64,000 nt of DNA from NCBI GenBank assembly GCA_022822785.1, contig JAJEAL010000091.1:1-64000 (forward strand). The letters run 5' to 3'. The notes beneath the pieces are model-generated. The model was not told the origin of the DNA, did no database searches, and saw nothing but the letters and a program-made list of their open reading frames with translations. Positions 54,454 through 63,901 of this stretch are shown here, in pieces. Source of the stretch: Candidatus Poribacteria bacterium. GTDB lineage: Bacteria; Poribacteria; WGA-4E; PCPOR2b. The translations under genes and the position numbers were made by a program. Every line of letters begins with the position of its first letter. The stretch's first letter is position 1.

Positions 54454-55536
54454 ATGGCTGAACCCAAAGGCGAAGCATTTCGCGTCGTCCATGAAACCGG
54501 TCCCAAACATACCTATCGTGGTGCAGTCGTCGGCTGTGGCAGAATGGGCAGCACAATTGACGATGAACATATCGGAATGCCACACTACCCCTGGCCCTGG
54601 GCACACGCACCAGCAATGATTGAAGCGCGTGGGGTGGACCTCATCGCCGCCGCCGATGTAGATCAAGGGCAACTAGATGATTTCAAACGGCGTTGGGGTG
54701 TTGACGCGCTTTATACTGACTATCGGGAGATGGTGGAGAAGGAGCAGCCGGACATCGTTTGCCTAACCACCCGTCCTGAACCTCGTGCGGAGGTCACTAT
54801 CGGCTTGGCGGAAGCGGGTGTCAAGGCGATCTATGCCACGAAACCGATGTGTCGTACCCTCGCCGAAGCGGACGCAATGATCGATGCCTGCCACAAGCAT
54901 GGGGTCATCCTTGCGATTGCGTGCCACCTTAACTGGTATAACTGGTACACCAACGCGCGTCAAGCGATCGCTGATGGCGCTATCGGGCAATTAAGATCGA
55001 TGATCTGTCATAGCCCGTCCACGCTTTCAAATCTTCACAGCCACACCCTCGCGCTCTTTCGCCTGTTTGCTGGTGCCCCGGCACGGTGGGTTTTCGGTGT
55101 CATGGACAGCGAGGAACGGGCAGCGGGAGAAGGCGACCTCTCAGGGTCGGGATATATCGTTTATGAGAACGGTGTGCGTGCGGTCATGAATACGCAAGCC
55201 GAAACTTCAGGGCTCAACTGGACGCTCGAATTTATCGGCGATAAGGGGCGTATCGTATCACGCAACGCCCACGCCCAATTTGAGCTATGGAGCACCCATC
55301 CAGAGACGGGTGGCCCCATCCAATGTCAGTTTCCCAACCCGTGGTATCCGCGGAGTTCGATGGTGGACGCTATCGAAGGTGTTTGCAGATCTCTTGAGGC
55401 GGGAGAAGAGTTAATCTGTCCGGGTGAATTTGGCAGGGAGGCGTTGGAGATTGCTATCGGGCTGCGCGAATCCCATCGGCGCCGCAATGTGCGGGTTGAT
55501 TTGCCGTTGGCGGATCGAAGTCTTCGGATGGGATAA
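54454..55536 (+). CDS. Gfo/Idh/MocA-family oxidoreductase 3
   Basis: A 360-residue member. The start YRGAVVGCGRMGSTI is the Rossmann turn (residues 21-35), the catalytic Lys is in TKP (129-131, ATKPMCRT) and HTLALFRLFAG fits the second catalytic region. An N-terminal extension of 20 residues precedes the Rossmann fold. A GAAAGGAAAA site lies before the ATG. It follows pspA by 74 bp but has no obvious link to it. Substrate unknown. Confidence 0.88.
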   Translation: MAEPKGEAFRVVHETGPKHTYRGAVVGCGRMGSTIDDEHIGMPHYPWPWAHAPAMIEARGVDLIAAADVDQGQLDDFKRRWGVDALYTDYREMVEKEQPDIVCLTTRPEPRAEVTIGLAEAGVKAIYATKPMCRTLAEADAMIDACHKHGVILAIACHLNWYNWYTNARQAIADGAIGQLRSMICHSPSTLSNLHSHTLALFRLFAGAPARWVFGVMDSEERAAGEGDLSGSGYIVYENGVRAVMNTQAETSGLNWTLEFIGDKGRIVSRNAHAQFELWSTHPETGGPIQCQFPNPWYPRSSMVDAIEGVCRSLEAGEELICPGEFGREALEIAIGLRESHRRRNVRVDLPLADRSLRMG

Positions 55537-55650
55537 TTGTTCCTTACCTTTCCCACTGGGACTTAGAACCGAGTTATTCGTAGGGAACGGCGATCCTCCG
55601 CTCCATTGGTGCGAAACCACCGGGGACAATCGGCCGCTCCTTGTGCTCCT

Positions 55651-55729
55651 GTAGGTCGAGATTCACATCTTGGCACCCTCGGCCCCGCAAGCGGGGAGAA
55701 GAATCGTCGATTTTGGAAAATCGACCTAC
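55651..55729. repeat. nested palindromic repeat between convergent genes
   Basis: GTAGGTCGA (55651-55659) is the reverse complement of TCGACCTAC (55721-55729). Within it are CCCCGC..GCGGGG (55683-55696) and GTCGATTTT..AAAATCGAC ending near 55725. It lies between the ends of two convergent genes; the surrounding 220 bp have no gene. It is probably a small dispersed repeat and may also end transcription. Confidence 0.5.
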
Positions 55730-55756
55730 GGACTACGTGCTGCCTTCCGTTAAACC

Positions 55757-56119
55757 TTACCAACCGTAACTAAAATCCTCCGGTGCCTTCTTCTTCTCGA
55801 TTATCTTCACAAGGTGGTAGGCATACCGTCCCACATCCTGTATCTCCGTCCCGCGGTCTTCCAACCTGACCTCAAGTGTATAGATGTACCCCGGTTCAAA
55901 ATCGAAGCCCTGAATCCCCTCGTAGAAGAATTCCCAGCGACCGGAATCGTCATTGTACTCAAGATAGCAATCCTGTTCAATAAATCCCTGACATCGCTTG
56001 ATGGAAGGACCAATCGTGATAATCTCAATATGCTCCTCGCCGCCAAAGAGTGAAGATATTGGATTGTCCCCGCCGCAAGCAGAGAGAAACAGCAAAGCAA
56101 GAATCAATAGAAATCGCAT
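55757..56119 (-). CDS. hypothetical lipoprotein
   Basis: Not recognised. The 120 residues start with a signal peptide and lipobox FLSACGGDNP (Cys15), then a small beta-rich domain (KRCQGFIEQDCYLEYNDD, then FEPGYIYTLEVRLEDRG). Two Cys could form a disulfide, as in many META-like or DUF4377-like heat-shock domains, which this resembles only loosely. ATG at 56119 preferred. It converges with oxidoreductase 3 and precedes, in the same direction, no operon partner. Confidence 0.65.
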   Translation of the reverse strand: MRFLLILALLFLSACGGDNPISSLFGGEEHIEIITIGPSIKRCQGFIEQDCYLEYNDDSGRWEFFYEGIQGFDFEPGYIYTLEVRLEDRGTEIQDVGRYAYHLVKIIEKKKAPEDFSYGW

Positions 56120-56212
56120 TTTCGTGCCTTGTGAGGTGTGCGACACACCCCCGGTCATCAGGGATCAGCTTTTATAAAGGTCTCAGGCATTTCCCTAAAT
56201 TACTACTGTTTT

Positions 56213-56530
56213 CTAGTCTGATTCATTGGCGACCTGCTGCTCACTGGTAACTTGCCGCTGATTATCTCTCTTATACATGATAGCTGCAGGAGCAGTAACA
56301 GCAACCACAATTAACGCCATAAGCGCAATCATCATAGCCTTCATGTCACCCAGACGTTTATCTATTCCAGTAATCTGAGCATTTATAGTCTTCTCAGACT
56401 TGGCAATTTCATCGTTGACAATAGACCGAATCGCCGCTAAATCCTCTTTTGTCAACTCACCAAATGCAGTAGCAAATCCGAAAGACAAGACTAACAAAGT
56501 CATTACAGCTAATACTTTCATGAGAAACAT
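56213..56530 (-). CDS. small envelope protein with signal segment, coiled coil and TM helix
   Basis: Not recognised. The 105 residues contain an N-terminal hydrophobic segment (VLAVMTLLVLSFGFATAFG, possibly a cleaved signal), a helical region (ELTKEDLAAIRSIVNDEI), a second TM helix (ALMALIVVAVTAPAAIM) and a polar tail. Starts at 56530 or 56521 are both possible. Proteins of this layout are, from memory, frequent in Poribacteria-like genomes. Function unknown. Confidence 0.6.
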   Translation of the reverse strand: MFLMKVLAVMTLLVLSFGFATAFGELTKEDLAAIRSIVNDEIAKSEKTINAQITGIDKRLGDMKAMMIALMALIVVAVTAPAAIMYKRDNQRQVTSEQQVANESD

Positions 56531-56676
56531 TTTTCCAATAAATGTGTCAGATTATCTTTTTAGAATGTCACTCCTTATCAGTCACGGCCAGACTATTTAG
56601 TCTGCAAAAAGAATTATAACAGCTCTTTTAGTTTCAATCAAGTCCTGTCGATGCCTGTTGGGACGCGGTTTTTCCG

Positions 56677-59460
56677 CTATTGTCTCCTGCTTCTTCGTCT
56701 CGACTGGACGTTTGCCGCTAATGGAATCATCACTTTTTCGTACAGACCGAGTAGGTGTTCAACGCGCTCACGGTCCGAGGAAAATGGAGAGCGCCGGTAG
56801 AGTCTATCGACCGCACGGTCTAAGTCACGGTGTGCTTTGCGGAGGTTCGGAGGCATGAGATCGGGGTCGTAGAGGTCTGCTAAAGTTGCGTCTGGATGGG
56901 CAGCGCGGGCGGCGAGGACAGCATCTGCGTAAGGTTCGAGGCGTTCCATTCGTTCTGTGGGGACTTGAGGCACCGGGAAGGTGTTGTATACGAGACCAAT
57001 AGAGTAGCGATAGCGGCTCTCTAACCGGCCGCCGACGTGGCGCAGCCAAGCCATGTGCATTGCCGAAGTAAGCAGCGCGAATAGGGGCTTAGTGGCGGTT
57101 TCTACAACTTCTACAGCATCACTTGGAATAATCGGTGGTTCCATCCAAACAATGGGAACATATTCCCGTCGTTCCGAGCTTACCCTTGGCACGATCAAAA
57201 ACGGTGCGTTTGGAACGACGTTGACATGGTAGAGCGTCGGCGTCGCGGCCAGTGCTTGGGTAGGTCTGCTCCTGCTCTCTAGCCGATAGGCGCGGACAGC
57301 GGCGATGCGCTCACGGACCCTTGGCAACGTCCTCAGTACTTGGGGGGCTACATTAGCTAGGCGCAATATCCACCGTTCTCCACCTTGCAGAAACTCACGA
57401 CTTCCCACGAAGGGCCGCAGATACGGTTCGGCGTCGGGCTCCTCTTGCAAAAACGCAGCGCGCTCGTCGGCGTTGAAAATGTAGTGTCCCCCATCAATGG
57501 GTTTGGAGCCGATAATTAGTCTTGGTAGCCCATTGATCGGCCTGGACTCCTTCTTCACCACAATCCGCGGATCAGTCAATCCGCTGGCGTCGAATAGGTA
57601 AGGCGAGAGGACAGTGTGATGGCTTTCGTGTGGTTCACCGGTGGCAGTGTCGTAGGAGAACAGTCGTTTCTCTCGCGGCGCGTCACTCTGTTTTGTCAAC
57701 CCGATAATGACCACATGGACGTGCGCCATGCCGCGCGCGTCGGAACCCCACGCAAAGGTGCGGTGGGCAAAAGCAATCTCTAAAGTGCAACGCTCAAACA
57801 GGATGGGCCAAAGTTGCGCCACCTGCTCGCCTTGGGTGATGGAATTGGTCGCCACAAACCCGATCTGTGCCTCGCTCTGTTGGATGTATTCACCTGCTTT
57901 GATAAACCATGCTGCTACATAGTCGAGGGTGCCGCCGCTTCCGCCTAGGGCAGCGATGTGTCGCACCTGCTCGCGCTGCTGTGGTGATGCGTACTTCGCC
58001 CCTATAAACGGCGGATTGCCGAGCACGTAGGAACATTCCTCCGGCGGCAGTAGGTCCGCCCAATCAAACTCTAGCGCATCGCCGCCTCTGATATGCGGAG
58101 ATTTTTCCAATGGGATACGTGCATAGGTCTGACCAAACTCCAAACTCAAGCGATTGTTCATGATGTGGTCCATCATCCACAGGGCAACCTCGGCGATGTG
58201 TGCCGGGAACTCTCCCAATTCAATCCCGTAGAACGCATCCACATCGACCACCGAGAGCGACTGCGCGAGCAGGTCAAGCTGACCGTGCGGACGGATCTCC
58301 TTTAACACCTCTATTTCTAATGCCCGCAGTTCACGGTAGGCAATGATTAGGAAATTGCCGCAGCCGCACGCTGGATCAAGAAAGCGCAACCGACCGAGTT
58401 TCTGTTGGAAGGTGATCAGCGCAGGGAGGCGACGGTTATCCCTGCGTTCTCGAAGGCGTTGAAACTCAGCGCGTAACTTGTCAAGGAAGAGCGGCTCAAT
58501 GACTTTGAGGAAGTTCTTTTCGGTGGTGTAGTGTGCGCCTATGGCGCGGCGCTCATCCTTGTCCATCACCGACTGAAAAAGCGATCCGAAAATTGCCGGG
58601 GAGATTTCCGACCAGTTGAAATGGCAGGCATCAATGAGCCGTTGGCGCATCTCGGAATCGAATGATGGGATGAGCAGTTGCTCACGGAATAGGTCGCCGT
58701 TGACGTAGGGGAACTGGGCAAGATCTTCGTCGAGGAGTGTTGAGCGCTGTTCTACCGGCGTGTTGAGCACCTGGAACAGCTGTGTGAGCCAACCGCCGAG
58801 GTCTGATCCATCGTCCTGTGTTCGGTTCTCTAGGAAATCGAGAAAGATGTCGCGTGGCTCGAAGATGCCGGTGTCGTCCGCGAAGAAACAGAAGACGATA
58901 CGCACAAGAAACTGTTCCAGATTGTGTCCTGTATAACCGGAGTCTGCTAACGCGTCGTGGAGTTGCCCAACCCGCTCCGATGCCTCGATATTGACCGGAT
59001 CTTGATCTTTGAAAGATCGCTTCTCCACACCCAAGCTGAAGCTAAATTTTTCGATATGTTCAGGGAGTTCAGGGAGGCTAAAGGCGAGGCTTTCATCTTG
59101 GTCGAGGTCGTATAACTCAAAGGTTTGGAAATCGCTCAGGAGGAGGTAGCGCGGCAGATCAGCGTCGTTGATACCGGGGAAGTAGGAGAACGCCTGCTCT
59201 TTGGCTTCTGTTAGGTCGCGTCCTGCGCTTTTCTGCTCAACGAGGAGCACGCCTTTCCAGAATAGGTCAATAAAGCCGTGCCTATTATCGAGCAATCTAA
59301 CGTGCTCTTCAAACGAGGCAACTCGGCGCACGGACAGGTCAAAGATGGCGAAAAAGTCACGATAGAAGAGTTGGGTTTGTCCCTTTTCGTAGCCTGCATC
59401 CGCCCACTCTTGAGCGAATGTTGCGGCGCGGGTGCGGATTTCATTCCATGATAGGCGCAT
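56677..59460 (-). CDS. MmeI-like single-chain restriction-modification enzyme (type IIL/IIG)
   Basis: Predicted bifunctional endonuclease and DNA methyltransferase of 927 residues; MmeI itself has 919. The N-terminal nuclease motif is D65-x9-E75-x-K77 (IDLFWKGVLLVEQK), with the same spacing reported for MmeI. A helical spacer includes IGAHYTTEKNFLKVIEPLF. The methyltransferase has the AdoMet motif LDPACGCGNF (Asp362) and NPPF (482-485). The C-terminal third would recognise DNA. Start is the ATG at 59460; the upstream frame passes into a MITE-like element and has no ribosome site. No separate methylase is needed for host protection. Confidence 0.88.
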   Translation of the reverse strand: MRLSWNEIRTRAATFAQEWADAGYEKGQTQLFYRDFFAIFDLSVRRVASFEEHVRLLDNRHGFIDLFWKGVLLVEQKSAGRDLTEAKEQAFSYFPGINDADLPRYLLLSDFQTFELYDLDQDESLAFSLPELPEHIEKFSFSLGVEKRSFKDQDPVNIEASERVGQLHDALADSGYTGHNLEQFLVRIVFCFFADDTGIFEPRDIFLDFLENRTQDDGSDLGGWLTQLFQVLNTPVEQRSTLLDEDLAQFPYVNGDLFREQLLIPSFDSEMRQRLIDACHFNWSEISPAIFGSLFQSVMDKDERRAIGAHYTTEKNFLKVIEPLFLDKLRAEFQRLRERRDNRRLPALITFQQKLGRLRFLDPACGCGNFLIIAYRELRALEIEVLKEIRPHGQLDLLAQSLSVVDVDAFYGIELGEFPAHIAEVALWMMDHIMNNRLSLEFGQTYARIPLEKSPHIRGGDALEFDWADLLPPEECSYVLGNPPFIGAKYASPQQREQVRHIAALGGSGGTLDYVAAWFIKAGEYIQQSEAQIGFVATNSITQGEQVAQLWPILFERCTLEIAFAHRTFAWGSDARGMAHVHVVIIGLTKQSDAPREKRLFSYDTATGEPHESHHTVLSPYLFDASGLTDPRIVVKKESRPINGLPRLIIGSKPIDGGHYIFNADERAAFLQEEPDAEPYLRPFVGSREFLQGGERWILRLANVAPQVLRTLPRVRERIAAVRAYRLESRSRPTQALAATPTLYHVNVVPNAPFLIVPRVSSERREYVPIVWMEPPIIPSDAVEVVETATKPLFALLTSAMHMAWLRHVGGRLESRYRYSIGLVYNTFPVPQVPTERMERLEPYADAVLAARAAHPDATLADLYDPDLMPPNLRKAHRDLDRAVDRLYRRSPFSSDRERVEHLLGLYEKVMIPLAANVQSRRRSRRQ

Positions 59461-59477
59461 GTCGTCGAGTATTTTTG

Positions 59478-59624
59478 GCTCATGTAAAAAGAAAGTGCAA
59501 AACATCAAAAAAAGAGGAAGAAAGGAAGGAAAAGACAGGAAGGTTGGATGGGACTGCCACCCCCCCAGTCTTCCAACTTTGCAATTTTCTTACGGTTTCC
59601 GTTGCACTCATTCTTTACATGAGC
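59478..59624. mobile_element. MITE-like element, family 2, copy B
   Basis: About 147 bp. The left end GCTCATGTAAAAAGAAAGTG and the right end TTGCACTCATTCTTTACATG are imperfect inverted repeats. A hairpin in the right half pairs GTTGGA with TCCAAC and ACTG with CAGT. It matches the element at 37976-38064 at both ends. The left edge is only 17 bp from the restriction enzyme start codon, so it lies in that gene's promoter region. Confidence 0.6.
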
Positions 59625-59641
59625 GGTATTTTTTAGTTAAA

Positions 59642-59839
59642 TTGGTTGTGGCAAATCTTTCCCAGAAGTCCAATGTCGTTTTAAGTAAATCAGATTTGGT
59701 TGATTTTGTCAAGCGTGAAGGAAGCTCAGCGGCTTGGGTTAATTTTGAAGCGAACGCGGAGGGAAAGGAGTCGCATTGGTGTGCAAGGCGCGATAACCGC
59801 TGGAAAATAGATTGGAGATATCGGGGAGAAAAAAAATAG
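59642..59839 (+). pseudogene. possible remnant of a gene cut by a MITE-like element
   Basis: From a TTG at 59642 the plus strand is open for 65 codons to a TAG at 59837-59839, with protein-like composition (e.g. SKSDLVDFVKREGSSAAWVN and WKIDWRYRG). The frame continues unbroken upstream into the MITE-like element with no sensible start or ribosome site. It may be the C-terminal end of a gene truncated by the insertion. It could also be a chance open frame. Confidence 0.3.
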
Positions 59840-59863
59840 GGGGCAAAGAAAATCTTTGCCCCC
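59829..59863 (-). terminator. intrinsic terminator of groESL
   Basis: On the minus strand GGGGGCAAAG-atttt-CTTTGCCCCC forms a perfect 10-bp stem, followed by TATTTTTTTT. It starts 26 bases after the groEL stop. Confidence 0.9.
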
Positions 59864-59888
59864 CATACTTAGCTGTAATTTCAGACGT

Positions 59889-61556
<1,668 letters not shown>

Positions 61557-61847
61557 TTAGCTAATTTTTGCCAAGATGTCATCTTCGCGCAGAATCAGCA
61601 ACTCTTCATTTTCATAGGTTACTTCGGTGCCGGAGTATTTACCAAACAGAATTTTGTCTCCAGCTGCGACATCAATCGCTTGCCGTCCGCCATTGTCGAG
61701 CAACCGGCCCTCTCCGACAGCGATAACTTCGCCTTCTTGGGGTTTCTCTTTGGCAGTGTCAGGGATAATAATCCCGCCACTGGTTGTCTGCTCGTCTTCT
61801 TCCGTGCGCCGGATTAAAATCCGATCTCCTAACGGTATAAGTGGCAT
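61557..61847 (-). CDS. groES: co-chaperonin GroES
   Basis: 10-kDa lid of GroEL, 96 residues. [20 protein letters not shown] is the family start including the mobile loop ([10 protein letters not shown]), and [17 protein letters not shown] and DDILAKIS end it. An AAAAGGAGATTAAGAT site precedes the ATG. The promoter region lacks a CIRCE element but has a sigma-54-type promoter (61909-61923). Confidence 0.98.
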   Translation of the reverse strand: MPLIPLGDRILIRRTEEDEQTTSGGIIIPDTAKEKPQEGEVIAVGEGRLLDNGGRQAIDVAAGDKILFGKYSGTEVTYENEELLILREDDILAKIS

Positions 61848-61908
61848 ATCTTAATCTCCTTTTCGTTGAAGTTGAAACTGATAATGAAACGGTACGGCTA
61901 TTCATTAT

Positions 61909-61923
61909 GCAATAGATATGCCA
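61909..61923 (-). promoter_or_regulatory. sigma-54 (-24/-12) promoter for groESL
   Basis: Minus-strand TGGCATATCTATTGC (61923-61909) has GG and GC with exactly 10 bases between, matching TGGCAC-N5-TTGC in most positions, with AT following. The transcript would start near 61897, 50 bases before groES. A large inverted repeat lies 57-105 bp upstream of the -24 box. Confidence 0.7.
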
Positions 61924-61979
61924 ACTTGCTATTACTGGATCCTGCGCCTGTCGATGACATATTGGCACACTCAAATCGG

Positions 61980-62028
61980 GACAAAATGTCACCATGACTG
62001 TTGTTTTTCGTGATGGTGACATTTTGTC
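61980..62028. promoter_or_regulatory. tandem palindromic upstream activating element of groESL
   Basis: GACAAAATGTCACCAT (61980-61995) and ATGGTGACATTTTGTC (62013-62028) are perfect inverted repeats separated by 17 bases. Each arm is itself a near-palindrome (GACA-AAA-TGTC, or TGACATTTTGTCA). The element lies 83-131 bases upstream of the predicted sigma-54 transcript start, the usual place for enhancer-binding protein sites. The 16-bp stem could also form a hairpin, but it is not near a gene end. Confidence 0.65.
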
Positions 62029-62124
62029 ATTATCTGATTGAGACGCTTCTCATATCAAGGGATCGTGCGAAGAAACTGTACGGGCAGGCAACCCCCCGCC
62101 CGCTTCCGAAAAAACGCTGCTGCT

Positions 62125-63111
62125 CTATTTTACGGAACATGAAACCGCTGCACCTGTCCGATCTGACTCATAGGCAGCTGCAAGAATAGCATTGGTGCAC
62201 AGTCCATCCAGTCCCGTGGCAATCGGTTCTTCCTCTTGAGTTACGCACCGTGCGAAATGCTCGAATTGGCTCTGGTAGAGATCTTCAAACGGAGAGTCGA
62301 TGGTTTGCGATTCGCCGTTAGCGGCGAGCTTAATTTTCCAACCGTCATCATTATGGACCCACACCCATCCATTGGTGCCGTATATCTCAATAACAAGGTC
62401 ACACCCCGCAGCAGCGAAACTGGTGTCAACGAGCCCTTGAGCCCCGTTCTCAAAACGCATCATGATTGTGCCGGTTTCTTCAACATCATAGCCGTGGATA
62501 GCCGTGTTGCAGAATGCGCTGACCTGATCCACCTCCCCGACGATGTAACGTAAAAGATCCACCCCGTGTGCGCCGAGGTCCATCAAGCATCCACCGCCGC
62601 CCTGATCCGGGTTACCGCGCCATGCCCCCGGCGGGATGGGAAACGGTTTAAGGAACGGCATCCGTGCATGGACAATTCGTCCCAAGCGTCCCTCCTCTAT
62701 CCACGTTTTTATTTTTTGAAAACAGGAGTGGAAACGAAATAGGAAACAGATCTGTAGATGTACGCCGTTCGCTTCGCAGGCATCAATCATCCGTTGGCAC
62801 TCTACCGTGTTCAACCCCATCGGTTTATCACAGAGGACATGGTATCCCTGTTCGGCGGCCTCAACCACCTGTTCACAATGCAGATACACAGGTGTCGAAA
62901 CGTAGATTGCATCTAACGCTGGATCTGACAGGAGATCTTTCACCGTTGTATAGTACGTTCGCGCCTGATGTTCCGTCGCTAGCCGTTGGGCACGCTCTTC
63001 GTCTCTAGAAAACAGTGCACCAAGCGTTGCGTCCTTCGCCTTGTTTATCGCCGGGATGGCTCGCCGTTGTGCAACACTTCCTGCGCCAAGCACGCCCCAT
63101 TTTAATGTCAT
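62125..63111 (-). CDS. Gfo/Idh/MocA-family oxidoreductase 4
   Basis: A 328-residue member with Rossmann LKWGVLGAGSVAQRRAI at the start, the catalytic DKP in VLCDKPMGLNT, and a His in MDLGAHGVDLLRY typical of the second catalytic position. A GTGAGGAGAGAAAC ribosome site precedes the ATG at 63111. Its end is near the groESL upstream element but the two appear unrelated in function. Substrate unknown. Confidence 0.9.
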   Translation of the reverse strand: MTLKWGVLGAGSVAQRRAIPAINKAKDATLGALFSRDEERAQRLATEHQARTYYTTVKDLLSDPALDAIYVSTPVYLHCEQVVEAAEQGYHVLCDKPMGLNTVECQRMIDACEANGVHLQICFLFRFHSCFQKIKTWIEEGRLGRIVHARMPFLKPFPIPPGAWRGNPDQGGGGCLMDLGAHGVDLLRYIVGEVDQVSAFCNTAIHGYDVEETGTIMMRFENGAQGLVDTSFAAAGCDLVIEIYGTNGWVWVHNDDGWKIKLAANGESQTIDSPFEDLYQSQFEHFARCVTQEEEPIATGLDGLCTNAILAAAYESDRTGAAVSCSVK

Positions 63112-63214
63112 GTTTCTCTCCTCACTAATTGGGAAGTCTAGAAATTTGGACCTTCTTTTCGGTGTCTTGAGTTCTGATTTTTGGAACCATTATTGCGGGT
63201 GTCGAATTTTTCTG

Positions 63215-63243
63215 TTGAGATTAGCGCTATAAGTTGGTATAAT
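63215..63243 (+). promoter_or_regulatory. strong sigma-70-type promoter, probable rpsU leader
   Basis: TTGAGA (63215-63220) and TATAAT (63238-63243) with a 17-bp spacer. The next recognisable gene is rpsU at 63505, giving a leader of about 255 bases. Within it a hairpin (GATTAGAT..ATCTAATC, 63314-63338) is visible, but no known riboswitch is recognised. No gene is supported in the 393-bp gap. Confidence 0.6.
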
Positions 63244-63504
63244 AACAAATAGCACTTCAATAGAGCAAGCTTGGGATTTTGGTAAAGCAGGTACAGGACT
63301 ATTTCGCATTCACGATTAGATGTCAGCTGAATCTAATCTGTATTGAGATATCGGAAAGATGCTGGCGAGATTCTATTGTGTCGGTATCTGTGCAGGTGTT
63401 GCATTACTTTACGCTTTTTCATGATTATCTATGTTACACTTCCTGCAGAAGCTGTCAACGGTTGCTAAAATCCCAACAGTCGGAAGGGGGGTAGGTTTGA
63501 AATA

Positions 63505-63705
63505 ATGATTCACGTTAGAGTCGAACCAGACGAAACACTTGATAGAGCGCTCGCTCGTTTCAAGAAGATATGCGGCAAGGCAGGTATCGTCACGGAGATC
63601 AGACGACGTAGCTTCTATGAGAAGCCGAGTGAAAAGCGGCGTCGCTTAGAACTGAAACGGCAACGGAAACATAAGATTCGCTCTTTTCACGGCAGACAAC
63701 GATAA
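63505..63705 (+). CDS. rpsU: 30S ribosomal protein S21
   Basis: A 66-residue basic ribosomal protein. VRVEPDETLDRALARFKK, TEIRRRSFYEKPSEKRR and the basic tail RKHKIRSFHGRQR match S21. The ribosome site is weak (TAGGTTTGAAATA). Bacterial S21 genes often lie near dnaG and rpoD, but none is seen before the window ends. Confidence 0.95.
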   Translation: MIHVRVEPDETLDRALARFKKICGKAGIVTEIRRRSFYEKPSEKRRRLELKRQRKHKIRSFHGRQR

Positions 63706-63878
63706 GGGACTCAGTTGACCTGTTTAGCGTTGCGGCAGTGATTGATGGTGGCTGCGGTATATTTGCGTCACCTCAACCTAAATCAGAGGGCATATATATT
63801 TCTCATGGATAATCGACAGAGGTTCGATTGAGTAAATGTATATGCCTTTTTTTATCGAAAATTCCTTGGGAAATGTCC

Positions 63879-63901
63879 ACTTATTTGTCTAATGCACCAT
63901 A
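63879..63901. mobile_element. MITE-like element, family 1, right-end fragment
   Basis: CACTTATTTGTCTAATGCAC followed by CATAG matches the right end of the 22943-23067 element. No left end is clear in the 170 bp before it. It overlaps the stop codon of the right-edge gene on the other strand. Confidence 0.45.

Noticed and set aside
59461-59508. Longer start of the restriction enzyme at 59508
   Set aside because: The extension lies in the MITE-like element and has no ribosome site; MmeI-like proteins begin near the 59460 ATG.
61848-62124. CIRCE (HrcA) operator before groES
   Set aside because: No TTAGCACTC/GAGTGCTAA inverted repeat is present; a different palindrome is found instead.
63279-63494. 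71-codon frame ahead of rpsU
   Set aside because: The start is a TTG without ribosome site, and composition (Cys- and Phe-rich) is not protein-like; the stretch is better explained as an rpsU leader.
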